DNA of 64,000 nucleotides, from NCBI GenBank assembly GCA_000827265.1, contig KN834813.1:137815-201814 (forward strand), in the 5' to 3' direction. The DNA is from Collybiopsis luxurians FD-317 M1. Taxonomy: Eukaryota > Basidiomycota > Agaricomycetes > Agaricales > Omphalotaceae. The stretch's first letter is position 1. Every line of letters begins with the position of its first letter. Both the position numbers and the translations under genes were made by a program. The notes below the pieces were generated by a model. The model made no database searches, was not told where the DNA came from, and saw only the letters and a program-made list of their open reading frames with translations. Of the stretch, positions 10,744-23,479 are shown piece after piece.

Positions 10744-13223
10744 CTATCGTTGTTCATCATCTTCCTCGCCTTCGTCTGTCTCCGGCTGGTTCTTATTCAC
10801 CCACTGTTCCTCTTCCCGACTGAGCTCATACTCCTCATGCGACTCGACCAACTGGGGACCTTCCAAACGCACAGGCGGATAAATCACACCTGCAGCCCGC
10901 GTCGTCGTAGCGAGCGCAATATTCTCCCTATGCACCGCATAAAACCTCTCCACCCTCTCCTTCAATGCAGCTATCGCCTGCGCGTCCCACACCTCATTTT
11001 CCCTTGGCGAAGAGTGCTTTTGCCTCGTTTCCTCAGTCGAGACAAACCGAATCGTGATGGGGTTCCGAATGTCGCCTATGGCTCGCATCACGTCCGGGAT
11101 ATTCTTCACTTCCTCTGCGCCCTTGTGCGCAAGTTTGACAGAGAGCCGTTTCGTGGGATGACGGTATGCCATGGCTCGCTCCATTTTGTTCACGATTGCT
11201 CGAGCCTGCAACCCTTCCCTCACCGCATCATTCATCTTGTCCATCTCAGACCAAGGGAGTTCGGGTACGTTCTCGCCTACAGGTTGACCGCGGTCATCAA
11301 CTTGGTAGATCAAGAACGGAGGCTTGTTATCGCCGTTCTCAGACACTTTAGCTACCTCCTGGTCACCCACGATCTTGAAGCTCTCCGCAAGCTCGTCCGC
11401 GAGTGGATACCATTTCCCAATAGCCACCCCAATCACTCGCTTATTCCACGGAATAGGCTCGTCCAAACCCTCCCCATCGATCCCCCTTCCCCTTGATTGT
11501 TCGTCGAAACGGACACCAATAGGCCCACCCCGAGCGCCAGCCATGAGTTGCGCCATTTCCGTAGCGATAGTTCGCATACGGGTAACTCGTAGGGATCGAA
11601 GCCGACTCGCGAACGACGCTTGGGCCTTGCGGTCTTCCGGGTCGACTGCGGCGAAGAAGGGCACGCCTTTGCTCAATCCGCGAGAAAGCCTAGCGAGGGT
11701 CTTCGCAATAGGGCGAGTAGACACCGTAAGCGCGATCAAGGGACGCCAAAACGGCTCTTCCTTGATCAACTCAAAGTACCGACTCCGCAATTCGTCCACG
11801 TTGTTTGTCGTCGGAATACCCGACTCGGACTCGCCCGCTGTAAGGACAGCTTTGTCTGAGTGGTAGTGAACGGTAGAATCGCCGGAAGCAAAGGTAGGCG
11901 GACGTTCGGGAGCTTCGGGGACTTGGGAGTCACTGTGCTTCCCTTTGACAACGGAAGTTCGGGCGTCGGTCCCTCCGCGAGCCATGCTGGCGGTGGGGGG
12001 GACGAAGCCAGAGGCGTGTTGAGCAGGCTGGGCTACGGCATTGTCGTGGACGCCGGAGATTTCTGTGGGGATTTTCGCATCGCGAGACTTGGTGTTGGCT
12101 GAGACGACGCCAGAGATGATACCGGTGGTGAGAGTGGACATGAGGCCCTCGGTGCCCTCCTTTTCCTGACGCTCCTTGAGAGCCTTCCACTGCTCGATTC
12201 GGGGGACCAAAGAGTCGGAATGATGTTCGTTGACTGTGGTAGTCTGCAGACGACGGAGTTCCGAGGCGACTCTGGAAAAGGGATGAGGCGAAAGATGATA
12301 CTCTGGGTCTTGCTGTTTATCGGCAGGAGTGGGAGGAACGAATCCGCTAGGATGAGCAACGGTACCGTCGTCGAACTCTAGTTCGAAAGGAACTTTGTGC
12401 TGTTGGGTTCGGATTTCATAGGCCGTACCCGTAAGCTTTTGTTCTTCAGATACACGGGCAGCGACAGCGGCAGTCTGAGCCAGATGACGACGGAATTCCT
12501 TCTTCGCCAAAAGCTCCTCCTGCTCAGACTCCTGACTAGCTACCTGAAGCGCACTCTGCACAGTTTGAGAACTGAGATTTTTGGCCGGGTTGTCCTCGAG
12601 GTCCTGGAGCACTTCCTGACGCTCTTCCTGTGAATCCCACCATTTGACCGGCTGGGACCGTTTCTGCTGTAAAAACGGCCAACGGGCATTGTCCATGAAT
12701 TCGATACATTCCGAGGGAGGATTGTCCGAGTTGAACATCTGGAGGACCTTTTCGAAATCGGCAGTCCGGCAGACTGCTACAATGTGAGCCGGATGGTCTT
12801 TACGGCCAACTCCATACTTGATATCGTAGCGAGACTCTAAAAGAAAGACGGTATGAGGTTCGTAAGCGAACGCCGAAGGCTCCTCGTATTGCTTCCCGGT
12901 CGCAGCATACTCGCCGCCTGGAAACCACTTTGAAGCGCGGATTTCAGTCGGACGGGTAAAGCCGCCCATGTAACTGTAGCCAAAAAAAAGAAAAAAGTCG
13001 AATAAGTTGGTTTGAGGCTGAAAGAAGATTTAAAAACGACGACGAGCCTTCTTACGGGAGTCAGAGCATTGGTTAGGTCCATACGCTCATCTCGTTCAGC
13101 TTTTCTAATTCGACGAATAATAACCTTGGTCGACTCCTGGATAGTGGGTACATGGCCGAGCTGGCGGACGTGGACAACGAGGGGAAGTGGGGGCTGGCGT
13201 CGGATATTGTTTGAGCGCAGCAT
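10744..13223 (-). CDS. Large conserved-looking protein of unknown function
   Basis: A 741-codon uninterrupted frame runs from ATG at 12969 down to 10744. A further 56 codons at 13223-13056 (MLRSNN start, Arg-rich, few acids, then a basic helix) look like a first exon ending at a GTAAGA donor. The obvious 82-nt intron (13055-12974) does not keep frame. Only a 38-nt intron ending at 13018 does, and that is unusually short, so the join is uncertain. The product has Gln/Glu-rich helical stretches and two matching SGFVPPT motifs about 100 residues apart. The globular C-terminal third contains KWYPLADELAESF. The N-terminus could be a mitochondrial presequence. I do not recognise the family. Protein-like composition and length argue strongly that it is a real gene. 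Confidence 0.75.
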
Positions 13224-13870
13224 CGCAGGTGTTGGGAGAGAGCAAGTGAGAGCGAAGCACCCGGCTTTTTTCCCTCAGAAATGCTGGAAATTGTGGAGCA
13301 CAAGACGCGCTTAACCTTGAACCTGTGTGATGTCATCACTCAACCGGCCCGATTCCCGGAAATTATAATGACTTCCACCATCACCCCAGATAGCATTTGG
13401 CGGTTTTGTCCCACTGCAACGAGCCGTCAGATTGAAAAAAGAGTTCAAGCCTGGCTCCTACCTCAAAAACTTTACTTTATCAACAAATCAACGTCAAAAT
13501 TTCCAAATCAAGAGACGCCATTGAAGGAACACTATAACACCCCAATTTTAAGTATACCTTGACAGACTCCACTGAATCAAGTATTTCCGATGCAATCGAC
13601 CCAAGTGCCGGTGCAAACTGGCTACATACTAAAGTTGACAGGCCGAGGGAAAGTTCGGGCTCGGGCCCACCATCCGCACCCTCGTTTTTACACATACAAT
13701 CCCCGAAACTTCAACTCAAAATCTCTAGCCTGTTAAGTTACCTTGTAAGGCCGCCTTTAACTTCTCCTCTTCTAGTGTCCATTCGCCTCGGGGAAAGCTC
13801 TGTTTGTCCAGCTCAGCTTGTAGTGACAAATAATCGAATCGGAGCTATTTACCCTCTTCGAACGAGTGTC
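13061..13870. repeat. Well-preserved copy of a duplicated intergenic segment
   Basis: This stretch spans the 5' end of the minus-strand gene and DNA upstream of G2. It matches 17926-18530 over most of its length, apart from a deletion there corresponding to about 13165-13330. It is relatively CpG-rich here. The CpG sites are largely lost in the 18-kb copy. Confidence 0.75.
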
Positions 13871-14446
13871 TCTAGGTCTTTCTTTAGGCTCGACACGACA
13901 TGACATCTCATCATACTTAAAATGCTACGCACACTCCCGTGAATTGATGAACGTTAGGTATACAATTTGAACTTTGGATCTGTTCAGTTCGCCGTGACCG
14001 GTGACCACTACTCTGGAACAGGCACCATTTAGAAGGTCAAAACTCAGAATATCCCCATGCTGGATAATGCCTGAAATTTGGCCTAGTACTAGACAAAAAA
14101 TCAAAATGAAATGTAGAAGATGTTTTAACACTTTCTAGGCTTATAGCTTTGGCTATACAACTTTTTGTCAGGGAACTCGACTAGGCTTCAACAACTTCAG
14201 AAAAATTCTACCAATTTGGAAATTTATCAGAGAAATTGTATGATGGCTGAGCAACGATGAACTTTAGCCAAGTTAGTTCAAAAAGTCACACTGACTAAGC
14301 CGACTGCTCTAGTCGATGCAAATGGCAAAGGCGAGGCTATTCCTTGGAGATCATCACCAACAAGATGAAAGAGATATTTACTGGACTTAGAGGTCAGTCA
14401 TGATGCTGCACCTTCTCCCCTTCGCTACATACGTGCAAATAAATAA
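13850..14446. promoter_or_regulatory. G2 upstream region, shared with G4
   Basis: The sequence from the motif TTTACCCTCTTCGA to the start codon is recognisably similar to 26750-27467 upstream of G4. The shared stretch includes a TAAGCCGACT motif, a GATCATCAC motif and the immediate leader ATAAATGTCAGT. A duplication therefore carried the promoter together with the gene. No clear TATA element was seen. Confidence 0.55.
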
Positions 14447-15961
14447 ATGTCAGTCCCTACAAGTTATTCACTTCCTCGGCTTGTCATTGTCATGGTATGT
14501 ATTACCTTTCCAAATTCACTATGCTTAATTCTCTGAAATTGTCTCAGGCTGAATGTATACTTTATGGTGTGCATTTTGCCAAACTTTTGCTCGCAGATTA
14601 ATCTTCTTGAATTTGTTTATTTCACTTTCAGGAGCATACGCTGTGCTCTTTGGATTGGCAATGTGGATCCTGCCTCGGAAATTTGACATTCCTTCTGTGA
14701 AAAAGTTTATCTTTCCTGTGGTCATAGCTATGTTTGTCCTCGCTACAATAAACATAGCTTACGATCTTGTGGGTGAAGGATATGCCATATTGTATAGCCT
14801 TCCGGTCCAACAGAAGATGTGGATGATTGCCGGAGAGTATGTTCTATGACCTGAATTGTCTGGAGCTTAATGTTGATGACTGGCATACACAGATGCATTG
14901 ATACCATAACATTTCTCATTGCAGAGTGAGCCTTTGTAATCTGGATTTACTTTTAGTTCAGGGGTTTACATAACAATGCTTTGCAGCATTCTGGGCGATA
15001 CGATTCTGGTTTGTTTCTTCCATTCTCTGTTGACAATCACTGGCCCTCACCTAGCCAGTGAAGTTTTACCGTGTATATGCGGTATGGGGATTTCAAAAAG
15101 TAATTCTTCTCCCACTACTCTTGGTTATGCTCATTGCAAAAGGTGTCTATTCGGTGTATAATTATCTTCTAGCCTGCATCCCTTGTTAAATCTTCATTCT
15201 TCTTTAGTGTTCAACGTCTTTTCGACAGTGAATAGTTGGTCCTCAATTGACCCTCATATATCGTTGGGTAGTCTGGCGCCAATCACTGCGACTAGTGAAT
15301 TCCTTTTCATGGTGGTGAATGCACTTGCAAACACATTGATGACTTTTGCAATTGGTATATTGTTCGCCGGCTCTCCTTTTTAGATGCACAATTAACTATC
15401 TACTTCATCAGCAGGCCGAGTGTGGTGGATCTCTAGAGCGATCCATACTCTTGAATCACAGTTACTACAGAGGCGCTGGTATCATAGAACCATTGCAGTT
15501 GTGTGCGTCAATGTCAGAAGTTTCCTGCTGATAGATACCAATTTTTCTTCATTCCTATCTTTTAGGATAGAGTCTGGAGTAATATATCCAACATATCTCA
15601 TCGCAGAAGCTACAATGGTGTGTTTTCGGTGGAATGCAAATTCAAGCTGCTTAGGGATTATTTCTGTTGTAAGTACAAATTTGTCAACTGTCACTAGTGA
15701 CTTGAATCAAAGCCTATTTGTATGTTTTAGGGTCTTGCTCCCACTCTTATTGCAGTCCGCATTGGCTTAGGAAGTGCTTATGACAATTCAGTGCATTTGG
15801 TCCAATACTCAGATGTGATATTCTCACCTCCATCTCAGAGAACTCAGAGAAGCTCAGTCCATGTCCTCGGAGATGTGCTGGTATCATCCAACCATGCTGC
15901 TGATGAATCCCAAACAGACTCAGCAGAGGATGCACAGGAAAAGATGAGCGAAGTTGTGTAA
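14447..15961 (+). CDS. Seven-transmembrane-type membrane protein G2
   Basis: Ten exons (14447-14494, 14548-14566, 14632-14836, 14893-14925, 14987-15008, 15064-15142, 15208-15354, 15415-15502, 15566-15668, 15731-15961) total 975 nt, giving 324 residues exactly in frame. Spans lie near residues 20-38, 48-66, 88-112, 118-135, 158-184, 215-235 and 240-265. Landmarks are GDTILFYRVYAVWG (107-118), GRVWW (about 185), IESGVIYPTYLIAEA (about 214) and GLAPTLIAVRIGLG (249-262). The hydrophilic tail of about 60 residues contains SPPSQRTQRSSVHV. Exon lengths match G3 and G4 almost one for one. Function is unknown. No signal peptide precedes the first span. Confidence 0.88.
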
Positions 15962-16951
15962 ATTCTATTGATCAACACTTTGTATCTCACTTCTTATTAC
16001 TTATTGTGACACCACTAAGATGTACTTATGGTGTTCTAGTATCATCAGTAAATTAGTTACAGCCCATTTCATTGTTTCTTTCAATTACAACACAATCAGC
16101 TTGTCTCTGTGCCTCTTCTTCAGCTTATTATTTTCTGCTGTTTTTTGTAAAGTGTACACTGACACGTTACATGTAGAAGCTAGAGCAAAGGGCAGTCGGA
16201 GATTGGGCTCATTGATCCTCACTGGATTGTGAACAGTTAACTGTGGGCAAAGAATGATCAAAATGTCACAGTGCATTTGAGGAGCCACAGAAAGAAGCTA
16301 TAATATAAACTTAAGTCCAAGCATTGCAGGATGAGCCCAAGTTCAACATTCACCAAAACCAAAACTGATCAAAGGTAGAAACTCAAAGATATACAGTATT
16401 TGAGAAGTCTCGGCTCAAAATCTTGCCTACGTCCCACCCAAGTAACTCTTATCTTTTTATAAAAACACATATTAAAATATTTGTAGCTTTATGAGCCTGC
16501 TATGTCTCCTTTGCAATCCCATAAAGTCAAAGACAGAAACTTTGATTACTCAAAATTCTACAGATAAATGATAGACTGGATCAACAAGGCTCCACCAACC
16601 TAGAGGCAAAAGACTTTTAAGGCTCTCAATTAGTGCAAGTTTGTATTTTTTTCTTGCTTGTTACTTAACTTTCTTCAGCGAGATCTGCTCATATGACAAT
16701 GACAACAGTGATGACAATGCCAGTTCCAAATCTGACTTTGCACTCATGCTGCAAAATATTGCTGAATATGCTAATTCTGACAATGAAGACTCCTCCCAGG
16801 CTGTTGCCCACACCAAGGTCCCAACTCCCATTGCACTTCAGCACTTCAGCTTCTGTTGTTCCCAAGTCTCCTACTCCCAAGAGTCAAATCTTGCATCACC
16901 CACTGTGTCCTCAACTACCCTTCTGTAGCTATCACATTACCTCATTTTTGA

Positions 16952-17212
16952 CTGCAGATCAGGAAGGAAATACTGGAGATGACCAAGATTTTGCTCTAGT
17001 AGCTGTCCACTGAGTTTTCAACCATCCTCCTGTAGGCATCATGCTCCCTCTCTGCCATCTGCAGATAAGGAAGAAAACAATTCTGGAGACAATCAAGACC
17101 CTGCTCCTAACTATCCACTGAGTTTCCATCCACATTCTTGCAGGTATCACGCTCCCTTTATGTCGACTGCATATCAAGAAGAAAACCATTCTGGAGATGA
17201 CCAAGCCCCCTC
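16952..17212. repeat. About 107-bp tandem repeat, 2.4 copies
   Basis: Units begin CTGCAGAT or CTGCATAT at 16952, 17059 and 17167. Each continues with AAGAAAA-type and TCTGGAGA-type sequence. The first two full units also share CCACTGAGTTT and a CTCCCT end. Divergence between units is moderate. Confidence 0.75.
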
Positions 17213-17925
17213 TTATAAAATCCATTCTGCTTGCTCACTATCTTGTTCTGTACCAGCTACAAAATCCAGCCCTCACCATGGCAGCTGTAACACTTGAAGC
17301 TCTACTTCTACTGCTTCGTAATATGGCAAACTGGACTCACCTGCAGTTCACTGCATCTTGCCCTTCATGAGCAGGCTCAATAATGAAGAAGATTATGTCC
17401 TTGAGTCACCAGGTTATCAATATCTCCACAAGTGTGGAATATTATTGGAAGATGAATTGATGGACTCGCTGAAGAAACATTCAAGGCACTTGTGGATATT
17501 CTATTCAGTGTATCTGGCGCTCTATTAATGCTACTTGCTCCTGCTCTTGCAATTTGCTTGGACTGTGACCTAGACTATTATATATATGTTACATTCGCCT
17601 TTATCAATACTTGCTGGTACTACCAATTGAACTGCAAGTATAATTGAATGTGAATTTGCCTGTAAAGTTCTAAGCCATCCTGTATTTGCACTATCAGCTG
17701 TGAACAATGCTATCAATCTTGATGAACCTCACTGTCTGGGATATTTAGTATCATCTAGGACATGTCTCAGTATATGTAATCACACTGTATCAGAATGATG
17801 AGGAATGATCAAGGATGACAGTAGATGACCTACCCCCAAACAAGTGAGGTATATTTAGGATCTACAGTTGCCACTTTGACAGGGGTGTATCCACCCTATA
17901 TATTGGGCAGGTTTGATGATGTGGG

Positions 17926-18530
17926 TGTTAGAGCATTGGTTAAGTGCATGTGCTTGAGCTGGCGGACATGGACAATTGTGGTGTTATCACTCAACTGGCC
18001 CATTTTCCTGGAAATTACACATATACTTTCTCAACTTCCACCACCATGAGCAGATAACATTTGGCAGTCTTATCCGATTGTAAAGAGCCATTTGATTGAG
18101 AATAAAGATCAAGTATGGCTCCTGGCTTCAAAATTTCTGCTCTATCAACAAATCAAAGTCATAATTTCCAAATTAAGTGACACTATTGAAGGGACACTAT
18201 GACATCTCAATATTAAGTATACTTTGACAGACTCCACTGAGTCAATGTTTTCCAATACAATTAACCCAAGTGACAGTGCAAATTGGCTACAGACTAAAGT
18301 TGGCAGGCTAAGGGAAAGTTTAGGCACACCATCTGTACCCTCATTTCTATGTGTTCAGAAGCAGGGCAGTGCCTGGAAACTCAAACTCAAAATCTCAATG
18401 CCTCGAGATTGCCTTTAACTTTCCCTCCTCTGGTGTCCACTTGCCTTACCTCTAGTTCCTTTCAAGACTTGGTCAGCTCTTGTACAAATATTTGAAGAGC
18501 TGTTTACACTCTTCAATGAGTACCACACAC
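17926..18530. repeat. CpG-decayed copy of the 13.1-13.9 kb segment
   Basis: Collinear with 13061-13870 after one deletion. Differences fall heavily on CpG sites: CAACCGGCC there reads CAACTGGCC here, GGCCGAGGG reads GGCTAAGGG, GTTCGGG reads GTTTAGG, and CCATCCGCACC reads CCATCTGTACC. This is the signature of deamination of methylated CpG or a RIP-like process. Confidence 0.75.
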
Positions 18531-20722
18531 TGCCGAATACATATTTTCACTTGTAGTGAAATTTCAATGGAAATTGACAGTTTCGCAGGCCAAAGGAAAT
18601 GTGAATATTCAATACTATTGGGAATCTTACTTACTGTAGCATTTTGACCATAACCCCACTGGGAATTATGCATTACACATTGAATTTGCAGAAAACAACT
18701 TCAAAAGGTCAAATTGTGCATTATGCAAAGCAAAATGGTTTTAATTCACAGCACTGCAGGCAGAAAATTTTTGAATTGTATTATAATTTCTAAAATTCTC
18801 CATTCAGTCCTGCATGGCATTACACACTATGATTCCAAAAATTGCCAATGTGAGGGGTGGCATTATGTGATATGTGAAGTTATGGTTGAAACATTGCGGC
18901 ATTCACAGGGGCCCTTTGATCTACTCATTGTCAATCATACAGTAGTTATCACACTTGAAGTACAGTCTATTATACTAATTTAGGCTCTCTATTGACTTAA
19001 CATACTCAAGTACAATATATTTGTGTAATACAAAGCCTATACATATGTACATATATATATAATGGGTTATAATAATATTGGCATATTTTGACCATGGGAA
19101 AATTTTTTTGATTGTAGACAGTTCACTGTGAGCTGATTATGTGATTTATTGAAAAAAGTGAAAACCTTTGCATAACTCCAACCAAATGAATGTTCTGATT
19201 GTGTATTTACACAAGAATAATACATAACTATACATTTGCAATGTAATTTTATATTATTTGTAGCATTCAAAATACTTCTGCTCCTGGGATCCTCAGGGAG
19301 CCCCAGAGAGCCCTCAGGACTCTCATTTCATTTTCAAACATTCTCCAGGGAGCCTAGGAACTGGCTGAAAACCTGGGAAGCCTGAGCAACTTGAGCAACT
19401 TGGAATGCCTGAAAGTGCCTGAGGGTCCCCAGGATTTGGCCATTCTCCTGAGTGTCCTCAGACTTTCCATATTTGCCTAGGCAAAAGGTATTTTTTGTGA
19501 TAAATTCCTTGAGAGCTTCAGTGCTCAAATACATTTTAAACACAGAAGCTTCTGAAAAGCAGTGACTATTGTGGCTTCACCAAACTACTGGCCAGGTTGC
19601 TTGCTTGAGTTCATATCACACAAGCTTGCACTCCTCAAAATGCATGAACACCTGCCTAGAGAGCCCCTACTACTAACAGTTGAAAAAAGAAACATTAACA
19701 AATTAAGTTGGGCTCTTCACCTGGTATTTTCTAATTGGCCTGCATGATCCATGGCCAAGGCAATACAAAGTTTTCAAAATTTTCAGCCCAGGCAGCAATA
19801 ATTCATTGGGAGAAGGCACTGAACTAAATGCTTAATACTGTGGAGTAGAATGTACCTATTGGTTCCAAAGCATATTTGTCATGAAGCAGTCAATAAGATT
19901 CAAATTGGGGCCTGGGCAGTTGCATGTGTTGGCCGAATTTTGCCGAATTTTGCCCGAGCAGTGGTGTAACACAATGAACAGCAGCTTGTAGAAGCCAGAA
20001 ACTTATCTCGATCTCATGCATGGCATGTGAAAAATAACTGCCTATTGGGGCCAGATCTAGGGCGCTGCATGCAACACTGTCCCTTACCTTCAGTCAGAGT
20101 CAGGGACATGATATATGAGAATGCCAGTAAAATTATATTAAATGAACCATTATGTGAAGAGGACATAAATAGAATTTTGTTGATGAAATACAGGTTAAGC
20201 GCTGAAGCATCAACTGTATTTGGAACAGGAGCTTATCACGCAACCTCCATTCAAATCTCATCAATGTATTGTGAGAAACACCTGCCTATTTGCACCAGAT
20301 TTGGGGAGATTGTGGCCGATCACTGCATACAAAGCCCTCCCTCCCCTTTGGTCCAATTTGGGGAAGGTTTCTGGGACTGGCCATGCCTTAATCTAGCTTG
20401 GAAATCTTGATAGTGTCAGACTGGACTCAGATGCACAGAATCATGTGTGCGCATTGTGGTGTCCTGGGTTGTAGTAAGTACTTCTGTTGCAGATATCAAG
20501 GAGGGTATGTTTCAGCTGCAGTAGCTGCAGCCTCCGGCTTATCCTCTTCCATCTTTTCTATCTTTGTTCCTCATATTTTTTCCATAGAATAATCTGCTAT
20601 AAGTAGCTTTGTACTATCATACCTTTGTCCCTCAGAACTGCAGTTACATTCTGAGGGTGCATTCTTATTTCCTCCCATTTCATTACAGTTCTATGTACTA
20701 ATTATCTATAATCTTTCCATAT

Positions 20723-20800
20723 ACTTACATAGGATTATAGGTAATGAGAACTACAGTTACATTCTAAGGTCTTTCTGTATACTTACATAGGATTATAGAT
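20723..20800. repeat. Short direct repeat
   Basis: The sequence TACTTACATAGGATTATAG occurs twice within about 60 bp, followed by a GATAGATAGG run. Nearby text with CCCTCAGAA and TTCTGAGG resembles text around 51700-51840, hinting at a small dispersed repeat. Confidence 0.5.
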
Positions 20801-20927
20801 TTGTCAGATAGATAGGTATACCTACTTTAAACATAAATAATGAAACGCATAGTATGACAATTTATGACTTTGCGTCATAAAAGGGTAACGATAGTACAGA
20901 GAAGGAACGTGATCTGATCAACGTTGC

Positions 20928-22474
20928 TCAAACAATTTGGCCTGTTTTATCTCGAATATCTTCAGCTGAATTTCTATCAAAGTTTTTAATGGCATGGGTA
21001 GATGATACCAGCCCACCGTCAGAAACATAGCTAGGGCTTCTCCGAGATTCAACGTAGGGCATGAATACTATATCTGACTGCTTTAATGATTGAATGTTAT
21101 AAGCGCTCCCTAAGCCAACGCGCACTGCGATCAGAGTGGGAGCAAGACCCTGCAGAAAAGTTTATGAGATCATAAACTTGGATAGAGATCAATCTCGTGC
21201 TTACAACAGAGATAGCCCCTAGGCAGGAAGAATTTGGTACTGGGACAGGCAAATTAACCAACAATGCTTCCACTATGAGATATGTTGGATAAATGATTCC
21301 AGACTCAGTACTGAAAGATGAGAGCAAAGAATATTAGTATATATATTGACAAGAATCTGCTGAGGTGGACGCACACAACAGCAATAGTTCTACAATACCA
21401 GTGTTGTTGCGGCAACTGGGACGGTCCAGAAGGGTATCGGTTATGAACCGCTCTGGATATCCACCACACTCGACCAGCTGATAAGGCAAGTCAATGAATA
21501 AGAGAGGCTATCAAAAAATGCTTCACAAAAGACCACAGTACCGATCATAAGTGTCATCAAGGTGTTCACAAATGCATTTATAACCATAAAAAGGAACCAA
21601 AAATCTGGAGTTATATTGAGAGAGTTGAATGTCTTATTGTCATCGATTGGCGACCAAACAGCTATGACAGTTTGAATAATATTGAAAGCTGACCGGGACA
21701 AGGCGTAAAAAGTTAGCAAGAGCCAATTGAAAAAAAAATCACCCATACCTTTTGCAACAAATACAATGAAAAGTATTGGGAAAAATATTCTTTTTTGAGA
21801 TCCCCAAACAGTATACACACGGTGTAACTAAATAACATGAGGATCGGCAATTGGTTAAAAAGGAGCCATGCGAGAAGATAAGGAAGTAGATACCAGAACA
21901 AAATCACCCAAAAAGCTTGATTGTATCTTGATTAGCTTTCAAGTTAGATAAAAGTTCTTCGACTCACTCTGAAATAGCAAATGTAATGAGATCAATGGAT
22001 CTACCTACATTCAGTAGTGATCAATCTGAAAATTGAAGTTCTAAGACCTACTGTCCAGCAATCATCCATGTCTTTTCATCGGTAGTTGGAATAGTATACA
22101 ATATGGCATATCCTTCACCCACGAGGTCATAAGTTATGTTAATCGTCGCAAGAACAAATAGAGCTATGATAACTGGAAAGAAGAAATTTTTCGCAGAAGG
22201 GGTGTCGAATTGTCGAGGGAGAATTTGTATTGCTAGACCGAAGAGGACAACATAGGCTCCTGAATAGAGAATAAGACAGATTTGATATATTAGATGAAGG
22301 GATTTACGAGCCGAGCTACAGACCGTAAAGTATACATTGAACCTGCAATATTGTCGAGGACCCAGAATGAGCAGCGTTGAAGAAGATTTCCAAAGTAGTA
22401 GCCGTACTTACTATGAGAATTAAAAGGCGAGGAAGGGAGTTACTTGTAGGAACCGGCACTTGTCGGAGATTCAT
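20928..22474 (-). CDS. Seven-transmembrane-type membrane protein G3
   Basis: Ten exons on the minus strand (22474-22412, 22342-22324, 22259-22052, 22000-21968, 21915-21894, 21827-21749, 21688-21542, 21477-21375, 21310-21205, 21149-20928) total 1002 nt, giving 333 residues in frame. Exons 2, 4, 5, 6 and 7 are 19, 33, 22, 79 and 147 nt, identical to G2. Landmarks are FLGDFVL then LHRVYTVWG, GRVWW, TESGIIYPTYLIVEA and LAPTLIAVRVGLG. It begins MNLRQVPVPTSNSLPR, with a slightly longer N-terminus than G2 and G4. The tail is hydrophilic and short, ending TGQIV. Function is unknown. It is the only G gene on this strand. Confidence 0.87.
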
Positions 22475-23479
22475 TACAGCAATATGAGCAATAATCTAGC
22501 ACCTCAAATATGATAATGCAGCGGGGATAGGGAAGGGAGTGGAATCATAACCGACCTTGGAATCCCCATAAGTACACTTTTCATTCACCAAGTACAGCCT
22601 CCTTTTGTCAAGATACGTGCCAGATAGGCACTATCCCACAGGATACCCACTTGGACCACGACTTACAGCCAAACGCAACACTCCTTGATGATATCATATC
22701 GTGCACCCGTGCATCTAGAATCTATATCTAGGATCTTTCATCACGAGGGCACACCCACTGTGGACTTCACTCGAGCTCACTACTTATCACTTGGCATTCG
22801 CAGAGATAAAAGAGCTCGAAAAAAAGGAGAAGTGTATCCTAAAACGTTAAATAGAGATAAAACCAGCTTCGACGGTTCCAGCAAGGGCGCGAGTTCCACC
22901 AAAAATGATCGAGCTTATGCTGCAAAGATCGAAACAGCGTTAGTGATGCGCGCTCAGATCCCATACTAGACTGAGAGAAAAAGGATCCACATAAGGCAGG
23001 GGACAAGCATACCCATCTGATACTGCTTGGCAGTACTTGTCCTACGGTTCCCAGTAATGCACAACCGCCGGAACATCTAGAAACCTCAACCCATTAGATG
23101 GTTGCCGCTATGGCTCACATCATCAGTGATGATGATGAAGATGGAATCATAATAGGGCAGTGAGACGGCCCGACGGGTATTGCTTGGGCATTGCCTAAGA
23201 AGCAGCATCAAAAACTTATTTAAGTTATTCGCTTCGGAGGAGGGATGTACCATGATTATGGCTCGGGTTATCCGGTTTGCACCGCTCGTCATCTCGAGCG
23301 GCAAATCAGTGGTGCCATCGAGAGTCTATATATTTTCTGCTCGACTTTTGAGAAAAGGCCGCGCAAGAATGTCAGGTATGGAGACGCATCCACCCGTGTG
23401 CCGCGCCGGTCACGTGTCGTGATGTAACGCGGTTTTCAGAAATTTTTGTTCCTCATTCAGTTTCGGTCCCAAATCCTGT
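22475..23479. other. Intergenic between divergent G3 and GRC3
   Basis: No supported gene. A 94-codon frame at 22685-22969 has a basic, low-complexity product and no recognisable motif. Because the flanking genes diverge, this stretch should hold both promoters. Confidence 0.45.

Larger units (their letters stand above)
15962..20927. other. Gene-poor, AT-rich, CpG-poor stretch
   Basis: Between G2 and G3 no intact gene is supported. Open frames are short and of low complexity. The region holds a three-copy tandem repeat (16952-17212), a decayed duplicate of intergenic DNA (17926-18530), a low-complexity CCTGAG/CCCAGG-rich stretch (about 19285-19480) and small direct repeats (20700-20800). The sequence looks like old repeat debris. 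Confidence 0.6.

Noticed and set aside
10681..11496. 271-codon plus-strand open frame
   Set aside because: It lies opposite the long minus-strand gene, is Arg/Pro/His-rich as expected of an antisense shadow, and has no motif.
20027..20410. 127-codon plus-strand frame in gene-poor DNA
   Set aside because: Part of repeat-like, CpG-poor sequence with internal similarity between its two halves; no recognisable product.
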